From Rosettibacter primus (lineage in GTDB: Bacteria > Bacteroidota > Ignavibacteria > Ignavibacteriales > Melioribacteraceae): a stretch of DNA of 64,000 bases. Where the stretch lies: assembly GCF_036860675.1 (NCBI RefSeq), contig NZ_JAYKGK010000001.1:620001-684000 (forward strand). The letters are read 5' to 3'. The number at the start of each line of letters is the position of its first letter. Positions within the stretch are counted from its first letter, which is position 1. The notes under the pieces are model-generated. The model had not been told where the DNA came from and did not search any database. It saw nothing but the letters and a program-made list of their open reading frames with translations. The position numbers and the translations under genes are program-made. Below, in pieces: positions 35,797 to 44,825 of this stretch.

Positions 35797-37152
35797 ATGT
35801 CAGAAAATATTTTTACTAATACTAAATTAGTAAATAACATTAACAAAGTTACTCCACAGAATGCACTTGATGTTCTTCGCAAAGTAATGTTAATTGATGG
35901 TTTTGAAATTGTTTTGGATTTAGAAAAAAGTCATGGTTTAACAATTATTGATGCTAAAACTAATGATGAGTATTTAGATTTTTATTCATTTTTTGCATCT
36001 GCACCGCTTGGGATGAATCATCCAAAATTAAATACAAAAGAGTTCAAGGAAGAATTAACATTAGCTGCAATGAATAAACCTTCCAATTCAGATATCTACA
36101 CAGTTGAGATGGCAAAATTTGTTGATACTTTATGCAGACTTGCAAAGCCGGAATATTTCAAGCATTTATTTTTTGTTGAGGGAGGAACACTTGCAGTTGA
36201 AAATGGACTTAAAGCGGCATTCGATTGGAAAGTTAAGAAAAATTTCATGAAAGGATATAAAGAAGAAAAAGGTCAGCAGGTTATACACTTTCGTCAAGCA
36301 TTTCATGGCAGGTCAGGCTACACATTATCATTAACAAATACAGACCCAATTAAAACTGCACATTACCCTAAATTTAATTGGCCCAGAATTACCAACCCAA
36401 AAATAATTTTCCCTGTTGAAGAAAATTTAAATAAAATTATTCAGCTGGAAAATCAAGCAATCAATGAAATTTATTCAGCAATTAAAAATAATAAAGATGA
36501 TATTGCTGCAATTATAATTGAGCCAATTCAAGGTGAAGGTGGCGACAATTTTTTCAGAAAAGAATTTTTCTTAAAGCTTAGAGAAATTGCCGATGAACAT
36601 GATATTATGCTTATGTTTGATGAAGTTCAAACCGGTATCGGTTTAACCGGTAAAATGTGGGCTCACGAATACTTTGTTCAACCTGATATTATGTCATTCG
36701 GGAAAAAAGTTCAGGTGTGTGGAATAATGGTAAGCAATAAAATTGATGAAGTTGAAGATAATGTTTTAAGAGTATCTGGAAGAATTAATTCAACTTGGGG
36801 TGGTAATTTGACTGATATGGTTAGAGCAAGAAAATATCTAGAAGTTATTGTTGAAGATAATTTAATTGAAAATGCAAGAATTGTTGGTAAATATCTTTTA
36901 GAAAAATTATTGGAGGTTCAAAAAGATTTTCCACATCTTGTAAGTCAAGCTCGTGGTCTTGGTTTAATGTGTGCTTTCGATATGCCAACCCCAGAAATTA
37001 GAAAAAGATTTCTTACAAAATTATTTGAGAACAAAATGCTAATGCTTGGTTGCGGTGTATCAACCGTGAGATTCAGACCACCATTAATTATAACAAAAGA
37101 AGAAGTTGATAAAGGAATTGAAATAATAAGAAGAACTCTTAGAAGTATATAA
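35797..37152 (+). CDS. lat: L-lysine 6-transaminase
   Basis: 451 residues, a class-III PLP aminotransferase. Transfers the epsilon-amino group of L-lysine to 2-oxoglutarate, giving 2-aminoadipate 6-semialdehyde. The lysine 6-transaminase type is shown by FASAPLGMNHPKL, FFVEGGTLAVENGLKAAFDW, FHGRSGYTLSLTNTDP and FDEVQTGIGLTGKMWAHEYF. The PLP lysine is Lys303 in SFGKKVQVCG, near the position in M. tuberculosis Lat; Asp275 of FDEVQTG holds the cofactor. The ALDH7-type enzyme on the other strand can take the product. Followed at once by a strong terminator. Confidence 0.93.
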   Translation: MSENIFTNTKLVNNINKVTPQNALDVLRKVMLIDGFEIVLDLEKSHGLTIIDAKTNDEYLDFYSFFASAPLGMNHPKLNTKEFKEELTLAAMNKPSNSDIYTVEMAKFVDTLCRLAKPEYFKHLFFVEGGTLAVENGLKAAFDWKVKKNFMKGYKEEKGQQVIHFRQAFHGRSGYTLSLTNTDPIKTAHYPKFNWPRITNPKIIFPVEENLNKIIQLENQAINEIYSAIKNNKDDIAAIIIEPIQGEGGDNFFRKEFFLKLREIADEHDIMLMFDEVQTGIGLTGKMWAHEYFVQPDIMSFGKKVQVCGIMVSNKIDEVEDNVLRVSGRINSTWGGNLTDMVRARKYLEVIVEDNLIENARIVGKYLLEKLLEVQKDFPHLVSQARGLGLMCAFDMPTPEIRKRFLTKLFENKMLMLGCGVSTVRFRPPLIITKEEVDKGIEIIRRTLRSI

Positions 37153-37181
37153 AAGGCTCTGTAAAAGAGCCTTTTATTTTT
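37151..37181 (+). terminator. Rho-independent terminator after lat
   Basis: Stem AAAAGGCTCT (37151-37160) / AGAGCCTTTT (37166-37175), loop GTAAA, followed by ATTTTTTG. It starts at the lat stop codon. On the other strand the U-tract is poor, so it mainly serves lat. Confidence 0.9.
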
Positions 37182-37189
37182 TGATTTGA

Positions 37190-37630
37190 TTAGTATCCTG
37201 TTCCCTGGTCGTGCTTCTTTTCAAGTTTTTGAACCAACTTAAATCTTATTGCACCATTAAATAACTGAAAAGAATTCCATAGTTTATAACCACCGGCAAG
37301 ACTATTATCATCACCAAACCATGCATCAATATCACCATTAATATTGCCAAAGTTTGTATCTTTTAGCGTAAATGTTAAAATAGTATGCTTATTAATTACA
37401 GTGCCTTCAAAATTGAAAGTTATTGCATTCCAGCTGCCTGTTCCGTAAACTTTATTACCTTCATGTGAAAGCAATAAAATTACAATTGGGTCAGCATTAT
37501 CAGCAGAATAAGGAATTGATTGATATTGTCCACTGTAATCATTTGATACTGTTGGTTCAATAATCTTTTCCGTCACGCACGAAGTAACAAGAAATATTAT
37601 CAATGCACCCATCATCAATATTTTTTTCAT
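37190..37630 (-). CDS. Hypothetical lipoprotein
   Basis: 146 residues. Lipoprotein signal MKKILMMGALIIFLVTSC with lipobox VTSC, then a small beta-rich domain (SGQYQSIPYSADNADPIVIL, GSWNAITFNFEGTV, LAGGYKLWNSFQLFNG) that resembles other small secreted barrel or lipocalin-like proteins but matches nothing I can name. Convergent with lat across the terminator. Probably its own transcription unit. Confidence 0.72.
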   Translation of the reverse strand: MKKILMMGALIIFLVTSCVTEKIIEPTVSNDYSGQYQSIPYSADNADPIVILLLSHEGNKVYGTGSWNAITFNFEGTVINKHTILTFTLKDTNFGNINGDIDAWFGDDNSLAGGYKLWNSFQLFNGAIRFKLVQKLEKKHDQGTGY

Positions 37631-37930
37631 GTTTACCTCACAATATTAACTTTATCAAAATTGTTTATTGCTTCTGGCTTATTATCGTAATGATATTAAT
37701 GTTTGTTTAATTTTTTGATGAAGATAATTTTTTGAGTATTCAAGATTTGATTTTATAGAAATAACTTAGGATAAAATTTTGGGGAGAAAAAATTATTCTT
37801 GTTAAAAATTCCTGTATTATTAAACGATAATAATTATTACTTTTTGTTAACAAATAATTTTTCTATTAGGATAGAAATATTTTCTTCAAATAAAATTGTA
37901 ATTAATAATATTACCAATAATAATTATGAT
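37631..37930. other. Intergenic region upstream of rsmI
   Basis: About 300 nt. The last 132 nt are open in frame with rsmI from a TTG at 37799, but the encoded sequence is low-complexity (runs of Asn and Ile) and precedes the conserved RsmI start, so it is taken as non-coding. Nothing else is seen. Confidence 0.5.
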
Positions 37931-38638
37931 ATGAGAAACTACGACGATAAAAACAAATATGGCAGAATTTATGTAGTAGCTACGCCGATTGGGAATTTAG
38001 AAGATATTACATTGCGTGCATTGAAAATATTAAGAGAAGTTGATTTTGTAATTTGCGAGGATACAAGAGTTACAAAAATTCTCTTTGACCATTACAGCAT
38101 TCAAAAAAAATTTGTAGTTGTTAATGCAAACAACGAAGAACACCAGATAGAAAAAATTTTACAAGAGATAAAATCGGGATTTACATGTGCATTAGTTTCT
38201 GATGCTGGTACGCCACTAATTTCTGATCCTGGTTCAAAATTATTAAATGAAGCAGTAAAGAATAAAATAACAATTGTACCGGTTCCCGGTCCAAGTGCGA
38301 TTACCACTGCTTTAAGTATAAGTGGTTTACCTTCAAGCTCATTTGTCTTCGAAGGTTTTTTACCTCAGAAAAAAGGAAGACAAAAAAAATTGCAAGAACT
38401 TGCTGAAGAAGAAAGAACTATTGTTATTTATGAATCAATGTATAGAATTAAAAAACTTATAGAAGAATTAAAATATTTTATGCCAGATAGACCAATAGTT
38501 GTAGCTAGAGAGTTAACAAAAAAGTTCGAAGAAATCTGGCGTGGAACTCCTGAAGAAATTTTAAAAGACTTTGATAAAAAAATAATAAAAGGAGAATTTG
38601 TAATTATAATTGCACCAAAAAATTTTTCAAATCTTTAA
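37931..38638 (+). CDS. rsmI: 16S rRNA (cytidine-1402 2'-O)-methyltransferase
   Basis: 235 residues from ATG at 37931. RsmI methylates the 2'-O of C1402 in 16S rRNA using SAM. The conserved start GRIYVVATPIGNLEDITLRA follows soon after the ATG. Next come VDFVICEDTRVTKILFDHY, CALVSDAGTPLISDPGSKLL (SAM/substrate loop), VPVPGPSAITTALSISGLPS and FEGFLPQKKGRQKKL. It lacks the extra C-terminal domain of the longest homologues, ending soon after KGEFVIIIAP. Convergent with apt. Confidence 0.95.
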   Translation: MRNYDDKNKYGRIYVVATPIGNLEDITLRALKILREVDFVICEDTRVTKILFDHYSIQKKFVVVNANNEEHQIEKILQEIKSGFTCALVSDAGTPLISDPGSKLLNEAVKNKITIVPVPGPSAITTALSISGLPSSSFVFEGFLPQKKGRQKKLQELAEEERTIVIYESMYRIKKLIEELKYFMPDRPIVVARELTKKFEEIWRGTPEEILKDFDKKIIKGEFVIIIAPKNFSNL

Positions 38639-38669
38639 ATAAATTAATCACTTAGATGTTAATGAACTT

Positions 38670-39191
38670 TTATTCTGAATCATATTGAATTAAGGAGTGA
38701 ACTTCATACTTTTTTAACCTATCACGCCCTTTAAGAAAATTGAGTTCGATTAAAAATGAAATTTGGACAACTTTTGCTCCCAATTTTTCTACCAATTTGC
38801 AGGCTGCTTCCATAGTTCCACCCGTAGCAAGCAAATCATCATGCATTAAAACCAAATCACCATCTTGAATAGCATCTTTATGAATTTCAACCGAGTCAAT
38901 ACCATACTCTAAAGAATAGGTTTCTGATAATTTTTCAGCTGGAAGTTTTCCAGGTTTTCTAACTGGAATAAAACCTACTCTTAGTTTATTTGCAATTGCA
39001 GCTCCCAAAATAAATCCTCGAGATTCAATTCCAACTACTTTTGCTATCTCTTTATTTTTACATAAGTTATATAATTCATCTACAGCATATCTAAATGCGT
39101 TGCCATCCTTAAGTAAAGTGGTAATATCTCGAAACATAATCCCTTTTTTAGGGAAATCCGGGACAGTTCGAATATAATTTTTCAAATCCAT
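38670..39191 (-). CDS. apt: Adenine phosphoribosyltransferase
   Basis: 173 residues, full length. Salvages adenine with PRPP to AMP. Visible: YIRTVPDFPKKGIMFRDITT at the N-terminus, VVGIESRGFILGAAIA, GFIPVRKPGKLPAE and the PRPP-binding loop VLMHDDLLATGGTMEAA. Follows the dihydrouridine synthase gene by 15 nt and is the last gene of an MFS-dus-apt run on the minus strand. In many Apt proteins the PRPP loop reads VDDLLATGGT; the His here is a minor change. Confidence 0.96.
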   Translation of the reverse strand: MDLKNYIRTVPDFPKKGIMFRDITTLLKDGNAFRYAVDELYNLCKNKEIAKVVGIESRGFILGAAIANKLRVGFIPVRKPGKLPAEKLSETYSLEYGIDSVEIHKDAIQDGDLVLMHDDLLATGGTMEAACKLVEKLGAKVVQISFLIELNFLKGRDRLKKYEVHSLIQYDSE

Positions 39192-39206
39192 ATCGCTGCT
39201 CTTTTT

Positions 39207-40193
39207 TTAGTAAATAAATTTTTCTTCTTTTTTTAATTCCTCAAGATAGTTCATTAATAAATCTTCAATGGGAGCATACTCAGTCAATTTCATTAATTCC
39301 TGTTTTACTTTTGATGAATTCCTTAACCCTTTTAAGTAACCAGACCAGAATTTTCTAAATGGAATTATTGCAGTTCTCGGTTCTTTAATTTCAAGTGAAT
39401 ATCTTAAATGACGAAGAGCTGTTTGAAATCTGAATTCAGGAGAATCAATTAATTTTATTTCTCCATATGTTAAAAGTTCTTTTGCTTCTCTAAAAATCCA
39501 AGGTCTTTCAATGGCTCCTCGAGCAATCATTACTCCATCTGCATTTGTAGTTTCAAAAGCTTTTTTTACATCATATGCTGTCATTACACCACCATTAAGA
39601 AAAACAGGAATCTTAACTACTTCTTTAACTTTTTGAATCCATGACCAATCGGCTTCACCATTATGTCCTTGACTTCTTGTTCTACAGTGTATAGTTAATG
39701 CAGATGCACCTGCATCTTCAACTCTTTTTGCTATTTCAATTATATTTATAGAGTTTTCATCCCAACCAATTCTTGTTTTAACGGTTACAGGAATTTTAAC
39801 AGACTTCACAATTGCTTCAACCATTTTCTGCATATAATCAGGGTCTCGTAATAAACCAGCACCCGCACCACGATTAGCAATTTTCTTTACCCAGCAACCT
39901 GCATTAATATCAATGATATCCGGATTTTTCTTTTCTGCTATTTTGGCTGATTCTACCATAGGTCCTAAGTTACCGCCATAAATCTGGATTCCGACAGGTC
40001 TTTCTTCATCAGTTATTTCAAGTTTCTTAAATGTTTTTTTGTTTGAACGTATTAATCCATCTGAATTGACAAATTCAGTATAAACAATATCCGCCCCAAA
40101 TTCTTTACACAATTTTCTAAATGCAATATCTGTAACATCTTCCATTGGTGCTAAAAGTAAGGCATTATCTATTTTAAGATTCCCAATATTCAT
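39207..40193 (-). CDS. dusB: tRNA-dihydrouridine synthase (DusB-like)
   Basis: 328 residues, FMN-dependent reduction of specific tRNA uridines. Marks: LLLAPMEDVTDIAFRKLCKE at the start, VGIQIYGGN, DINAGCWVKKIANRGAGAGL with catalytic Cys100, TVKTRIGWDE, LTIHCRTRSQGHNGEADW and GVMIARGAIERPWIF. The usual Pro after the catalytic Cys is Trp here. DusB is preferred over other Dus classes from overall pattern, but the tRNA position modified is not certain. Only 4 nt separate it from the MFS gene. Confidence 0.93.
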   Translation of the reverse strand: MNIGNLKIDNALLLAPMEDVTDIAFRKLCKEFGADIVYTEFVNSDGLIRSNKKTFKKLEITDEERPVGIQIYGGNLGPMVESAKIAEKKNPDIIDINAGCWVKKIANRGAGAGLLRDPDYMQKMVEAIVKSVKIPVTVKTRIGWDENSINIIEIAKRVEDAGASALTIHCRTRSQGHNGEADWSWIQKVKEVVKIPVFLNGGVMTAYDVKKAFETTNADGVMIARGAIERPWIFREAKELLTYGEIKLIDSPEFRFQTALRHLRYSLEIKEPRTAIIPFRKFWSGYLKGLRNSSKVKQELMKLTEYAPIEDLLMNYLEELKKEEKFIY

Positions 40194-40197
40194 ATTT

Positions 40198-41367
40198 CTA
40201 AATAATATTTTTCCAAAAATTAATTACAATGATTAATATAAAAAATGTAAAAATAGCACCAGTAATAAATGGCGCTTTATAACCTAAATAATCGTAAGAA
40301 AATCCACCCCACAGTGGACCAAGAACTCTTGCAAAAGCAGAAAATGATTGATTCAAGCCAAGTATAGAACCCTGTTCTTCTTGCTTTGAAAATTTCGAGA
40401 TCATACTAAGTATTAGTGGCTGCAATATGCCTGTCCCTATTGACAAAATTGTAATTACTACTATAACACCAAAAAAATTCCCTCCGTATGGAATTCCTGC
40501 TAAACCAATCATCATCAAAATTAAACCCAAAATTAAAAGTACTCTTTCAGAAATTTTATTTGTAAACTTAATTAATACACCTTGTACGATAGCTCCGATT
40601 ACACCCATTATTCCAAAAAGAATACCATTTTGTTGATCAGTAAAGTGATAAAACTTGTAACCAAGTAATGCAAATGTTCCATATAAATTTGCAATTGAAA
40701 AAATTATTATAAAAAAAATAAAAATCAGCAAACCCACAACAGGCTTTCTTAAAACATCTTGAATATACTTCACATCAAATAATTTAAAATGAAGATTCAT
40801 TCTTTCAGATTTCAACTGCTTAGATTCAGGTAAAATTAACAATGCAAATAAAAATGCAGTAAAAGAAAAAACTGCGCTACTTAATCCAGCAACAGCATAA
40901 CCGAACTTTGCAATAAATGCCCCAATTAAAGGTCCGAACACAAATCCCAATCCAAATGCAACCCCAATAATTCCCATTCCTTTAAGTCTTTCTTCTGGTG
41001 GAGTTATATCAGCTATATATGCTTGAGCTACAGCAATATTACTGCCTCCAAGTCCAGCCAATGCTCTTGACAAAAATAAAATTACAAATGAATTAGCAAA
41101 ACTAAATATCACATAAGAAATTGATGTTAATAATAATGTTGCTGCAATTATTGGTTTTCTTCCAATAACATCAGATAATTTCCCTAGTAATGGATTAAAT
41201 AAAAATTGCATCAAAGAAAAAATTGCTACGATTATACCAATGCCATAATCTTGCACTCCTAATTCTTTACTTGCGAATGTTGGCAAAATGGGAATTAATA
41301 TTCCAAAGCCCATTAAATCTATGAATATTGTAAAAAATATTACCGAAAGAGATGCTTTATTTTTCAT
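40198..41367 (-). CDS. MFS transporter (TetA/DHA1-like)
   Basis: 389 residues with 12 hydrophobic segments. Starts with SVIFFTIFIDLMGFGILIPI, the opening usual for TetA-like drug:H+ antiporters; loop 2-3 carries GKLSDVIGRKPIIAATLLLT (motif A) and GLGGSNIAVAQAYIADITPP follows helix 4-5. Probably exports a drug or metabolite; tetracycline resistance cannot be claimed. It is the first gene of an MFS-dus-apt run with very short gaps. Confidence 0.92.
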   Translation of the reverse strand: MKNKASLSVIFFTIFIDLMGFGILIPILPTFASKELGVQDYGIGIIVAIFSLMQFLFNPLLGKLSDVIGRKPIIAATLLLTSISYVIFSFANSFVILFLSRALAGLGGSNIAVAQAYIADITPPEERLKGMGIIGVAFGLGFVFGPLIGAFIAKFGYAVAGLSSAVFSFTAFLFALLILPESKQLKSERMNLHFKLFDVKYIQDVLRKPVVGLLIFIFFIIIFSIANLYGTFALLGYKFYHFTDQQNGILFGIMGVIGAIVQGVLIKFTNKISERVLLILGLILMMIGLAGIPYGGNFFGVIVVITILSIGTGILQPLILSMISKFSKQEEQGSILGLNQSFSAFARVLGPLWGGFSYDYLGYKAPFITGAIFTFFILIIVINFWKNII

Positions 41368-41409
41368 ATTTGTTTAAATATTGACCCGTAAAGATATGAA
41401 ATTAGCTTA

Positions 41410-42588
41410 TTATTTATTATTCTGTTTTAAAAACATTTCCATTGTATCGTAGTAACTTCTTTTGATTAACTTCTTATCATGATTGTTAAGAAAATAAAAT
41501 TCATTTATTTTATTTGTATCAGATGGAATTATATAAAATTGATTTTTGCCATCAACCAAACCTTTATAAACCCATGTAGGAATTATTGAGATACTATCAA
41601 ACGAAACCACACTGCCATTTTTACTCATACGAATATTTAAAATTACTCCCGCATCAGAATATCTCCATCTTTGATTCGAAATAAAATTTCCCAAAGAATA
41701 TGCAACTAATGTTTTGCCAATTTTATTGTTACTTGAATTACGAACCATTATTGGTTGAACAACATGCGGGTGACTTGCAACAATTATATCTGCCCCATAC
41801 TCAATTGTTTTCTTTACAATTTCTTTTTGATATAAAGATGGCTTCCTTTTATACTCATCTCCGAAATGAAAGTAAACCAAAATTATATCAACAGACTTTT
41901 CTTTTAATTTTTTAATCTCTTTTTTAATCAAAGTAGTATCGATAATTTTAACAGCATATTTATTGTATTTATTCAGATTGATATTCAAACCATAAGTATA
42001 AGCTAATAAACCTATTTTAAAATTTTTTTTATTTATAATTCTTAATGAATCATAATCACTTTGTGATAAGTAAGTCCCCAGATAATCAATTTGATTTGCT
42101 TTCAACACTTTGATTGTTCTAATAATTCCTGAAAACCCTTGATCAAAAGAGTGATTATTAGAAGTATACAAAATGTCAAATTTTGCGTATTTCAATGCCT
42201 CTACAAATTCTGGAGGAGAATTAAAAAGCGGATAACCTTTATAACTATCTTTTTCTTCACCTATAACAGTTTCTAAATTTCCAAATGTAATGTCAGAATT
42301 TTCAAGAAATTTTTTAATGTATTTAAATGATGGTTTGAAATCGAAACTGTCTTTATTTATTTGAGAAGAAATGACCTGGGGAAGATGACACATTAAATCG
42401 CCAACAAATGTTAATTTAATTACTGAGATTGAATCTTGGGATAAAATACTTACAGAGTTATTAAAACATACCCCAAATAGAAATGAGTAAGAAAAAATTA
42501 ATGCTGCAATAGAAAAAAATTTTATAAGGAATGATTTGAAAAAGAGGCTGGATAAAATAATCCAGCCCCTAAAAAATATATTATTCAC
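41410..42588 (-). CDS. CapA-family metallophosphatase-like protein
   Basis: About 360-392 residues. Domain (PGA_cap) from about residue 57: KLTFVGDLMCHLP, FGNLETVIG, TSNNHSFDQG, VYFHFGDEYKRKPSLYQKEI and DIIVASHPHVVQPI, the metal-binding series of the CapA calcineurin-like fold. A hydrophobic segment (FFSIAALIFSYSFLFGVC) precedes it, so it is secreted or membrane-anchored. CapA proteins take part in polyglutamate capsule or other envelope functions; no capBC is here. The only in-frame start before the signal is a GTG at 42588 that overlaps the previous gene and runs through a terminator hairpin, so the true start is uncertain. Confidence 0.82.
   Translation of the reverse strand: MNNIFFRGWIILSSLFFKSFLIKFFSIAALIFSYSFLFGVCFNNSVSILSQDSISVIKLTFVGDLMCHLPQVISSQINKDSFDFKPSFKYIKKFLENSDITFGNLETVIGEEKDSYKGYPLFNSPPEFVEALKYAKFDILYTSNNHSFDQGFSGIIRTIKVLKANQIDYLGTYLSQSDYDSLRIINKKNFKIGLLAYTYGLNINLNKYNKYAVKIIDTTLIKKEIKKLKEKSVDIILVYFHFGDEYKRKPSLYQKEIVKKTIEYGADIIVASHPHVVQPIMVRNSSNNKIGKTLVAYSLGNFISNQRWRYSDAGVILNIRMSKNGSVVSFDSISIIPTWVYKGLVDGKNQFYIIPSDTNKINEFYFLNNHDKKLIKRSYYDTMEMFLKQNNK
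42539..42567 (-). terminator. Intrinsic terminator after the histone-H1-like gene
   Basis: Stem GGCTGGAT (42546-42553) / ATCCAGCC (42560-42567), loop of 6, followed on the minus strand by TCTTTTTC. It lies 14 nt past the histone-H1-like stop and inside the annotated 5' end of the CapA reading frame. Confidence 0.7.
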
Positions 42589-42775
42589 TTTTTGTAGCTT
42601 TACGCTGTGCCTTTACTTCTTGAATTTCATTTCTAATTTCTTGAGCCATTTTTTTCAGCTCGCTCAATCCTTTTCTTAGACGAGTGCCTGCAGCTGCCTG
42701 GCCCTTTTCATAAAATTTAATTACATCTGTTTCTAAACTTTTAACGAACTCTACTAAATTTTGATACTTTTGCAT
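42581..42775 (-). CDS. Histone-H1-like DNA-binding protein
   Basis: 64 residues from ATG at 42775; GGAGGT sits 4 nt upstream of this ATG, while the earlier in-frame ATG overlaps that ribosome site. The sequence MQKYQNLVEFVKSLETDVIK, then FYEKGQAAAGTRLRKGLSEL and a Lys-rich tail, matches the short histone-H1/Hc1-like proteins of Bacteroidetes. It probably binds DNA and helps compact the nucleoid. Last gene of an apparent hydrolase-bioY-Fe-S reductase run, ending in a terminator. Confidence 0.85.
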   Translation of the reverse strand: MQKYQNLVEFVKSLETDVIKFYEKGQAAAGTRLRKGLSELKKMAQEIRNEIQEVKAQRKATKSE

Positions 42776-42792
42776 GTATACCTCCATAATTT

Positions 42793-44796
42793 TTAATTAA
42801 TTAATAAGTTTTCAAGAATTATTTCGGAAATATCTTTAACGGTAATTTCATCTGATTTATTAAAAGATTTTAATCCGTCAGAAAGCATAGTCATACAGAA
42901 AGGACAAGCTGAGGCAATAATATTTGCATTTGTTTTAAGTGCTTCCTTTGTTCGATTTTCATTAATTCTTTCACCCTCATTTTCTTCGAGAAACATTCTT
43001 CCACCGCCAGCTCCACAGCAAAAACCTCGATCTCTATTTCGTTCCATTTCAACTAAATTTATGCCATTTATCATTTTCAGAGATTCTCTAGGTGAATCAT
43101 AAATATTGTTATATCGCCCAAGATAACATGAATCATGATAAGTAATTTTCTGTTTTAGAGATTCATTTTTCAATTTTAATTTTCCCTCTTTCAATAAATC
43201 CAAAATAAAATCAGAATGATGAATAACTTCATAATTTCCACCGAAATGAGGATATTCATTTTTCAACATATTAAAACAGTGCGGACAACCTGTTACAATT
43301 TTTTTAACATTATACCTGTTCAGAGTTTCAACATTTTCTTGAATTAACATTTGAGCTAGATATTCATTTCCTAATTTTCGAGCAACATCTCCCGTACATT
43401 TTTCTTCAACGCCCAGAATTCTAAATTCAATATTCGCATTTTGCATCAATTTTGCAATTGATTTCGTCACTTTTTGATACCGTGAATCAAAAGAACCAGC
43501 ACATCCAACCCAGAATAATATTTCACAATTTGAATCTTCTGCCATTGTTTTGATATTCATTCCTTCTGCCCAGTTTGCTCTATCCTGTGCATTAAAAGCC
43601 CATGGCGTGAAATTCGTTTCTATATTTTTAAAAACAGCATTTAATTCAGATGGGAAATTAGATTCCATTAGAACAAGATTTCTCCTTAAATCAACAATTG
43701 TATCGATGTGTTCGATTGTAACAGGACATTCATTCATGCAAGCTCCACATGTTGTACAAGCCCATACTTCTTCATCAGTTATATAATCATGTATAAGTGA
43801 CTTTGTTAAAATTTCATTTTCTTTTATCCCATTTACTATTAAAGGAGCTTTATCTTCAGTTCTGTAACGAATATTTTTTATTATCTCACGAGGAGATAAT
43901 TTTTTGCCGGTATTTGAAGCTGGGCATGCATCTGTGCATCGTCCACATTCAGTGCATGCAAAACCATCAAGGATTTGTTTCCATGTCAAATGTTCAAAAT
44001 CTGCCGCTCCATATTGACTTATATTTTCATCTTCAAGATTAATATTCTTTAAAACATATTTTTCATTACCAAGTTTTGAGAAGTAAACATTCGGAATTGA
44101 TGAAATAACATGAAAATGTTTCGAGTAAGGCAAAAAATTTAAAAAGCTTAACACAAGCAGAATGTGGATCCACCAAAAAATTTCATAAGATACTTTTGAT
44201 ATTGAAACAGCATTTGCAAAGAAATATTTGCTTAACACAGTCGAGATTGGTCTGTATTCATTTGCTGATAGTGTGAAATTATTTGAAGCTATATGCGCAG
44301 AATTCTGTCCAAACATAGAAACAACTACTCCCAATATCAAAAGCAAGATTATTGCAGCATCTAAATTTCCTTCTTTCCCTACATTGAGTCTTGGGACTTT
44401 TATAATAAATCTTCTATAAAGAGCAATTAAAACAGAAGTAATAACAAGTAACCCAAATAAATCTTGAATAAATGTAATTATTTTATAGAATGAACCTATA
44501 AATTCCCAGCTGAAATTTGAATAGAATCCCTGTATGATTGATTCAAGCACTGCAAGAAGAAAAATTATAAAGCCCCAGAAAATGAAGAAATGAATTATAC
44601 CGGCAACAGGTTCTCTCAATAATTTTGATTGAGCAAAAGCAATTTTCAATACATTTTTAATTCTTTCTCCAGGATTATTAAATCTATCTTCTTTTTGTCC
44701 AATAAAAATATATTGTAAAATTTTTTTTACATTATAAATAAATAATCCAATTGCACAGAAGAATACAATTATAAAAATTATATTTTTAGCATTCAT
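42793..44796 (-). CDS. Membrane Fe-S oxidoreductase (HdrD/GlpC-like with NarI-type membrane domain)
   Basis: 667 residues. The N-terminal third has five or so membrane segments with conserved His (GIIHFFIFWGFIIFLLAVLE, WWIHILLVLSFLNFLPYSKH), like the haem-b-binding NarI/HdrE type. Two 4Fe-4S sites follow (CTECGRCTDACPAS and CTTCGACMNECPVT). Two CCG domains close the protein (YHDSCYLGRYNNIYDSPRE and GFCCGAGGGRMFLEENEGER). This is the fused heterodisulfide-reductase-like family that passes electrons between quinone and a cytoplasmic partner, often next to electron-transfer flavoprotein or acyl-CoA dehydrogenases. The partner is not identified here. Confidence 0.9.
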   Translation of the reverse strand: MNAKNIIFIIVFFCAIGLFIYNVKKILQYIFIGQKEDRFNNPGERIKNVLKIAFAQSKLLREPVAGIIHFFIFWGFIIFLLAVLESIIQGFYSNFSWEFIGSFYKIITFIQDLFGLLVITSVLIALYRRFIIKVPRLNVGKEGNLDAAIILLLILGVVVSMFGQNSAHIASNNFTLSANEYRPISTVLSKYFFANAVSISKVSYEIFWWIHILLVLSFLNFLPYSKHFHVISSIPNVYFSKLGNEKYVLKNINLEDENISQYGAADFEHLTWKQILDGFACTECGRCTDACPASNTGKKLSPREIIKNIRYRTEDKAPLIVNGIKENEILTKSLIHDYITDEEVWACTTCGACMNECPVTIEHIDTIVDLRRNLVLMESNFPSELNAVFKNIETNFTPWAFNAQDRANWAEGMNIKTMAEDSNCEILFWVGCAGSFDSRYQKVTKSIAKLMQNANIEFRILGVEEKCTGDVARKLGNEYLAQMLIQENVETLNRYNVKKIVTGCPHCFNMLKNEYPHFGGNYEVIHHSDFILDLLKEGKLKLKNESLKQKITYHDSCYLGRYNNIYDSPRESLKMINGINLVEMERNRDRGFCCGAGGGRMFLEENEGERINENRTKEALKTNANIIASACPFCMTMLSDGLKSFNKSDEITVKDISEIILENLLIN

Positions 44797-44825
44797 TTTT
44801 CATCCGAAAATTGTAAACGAATTTC

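Noticed and set aside
37799..37930. 44-codon N-terminal extension of rsmI from a TTG
   Set aside because: The added sequence is Asn/Ile-rich and comes before the normal RsmI start; the ATG at 37931 gives the usual length.
40198..41367. Tetracycline-resistance determinant
   Set aside because: The MFS protein shares only general TetA/DHA1 features; nothing shows the substrate.
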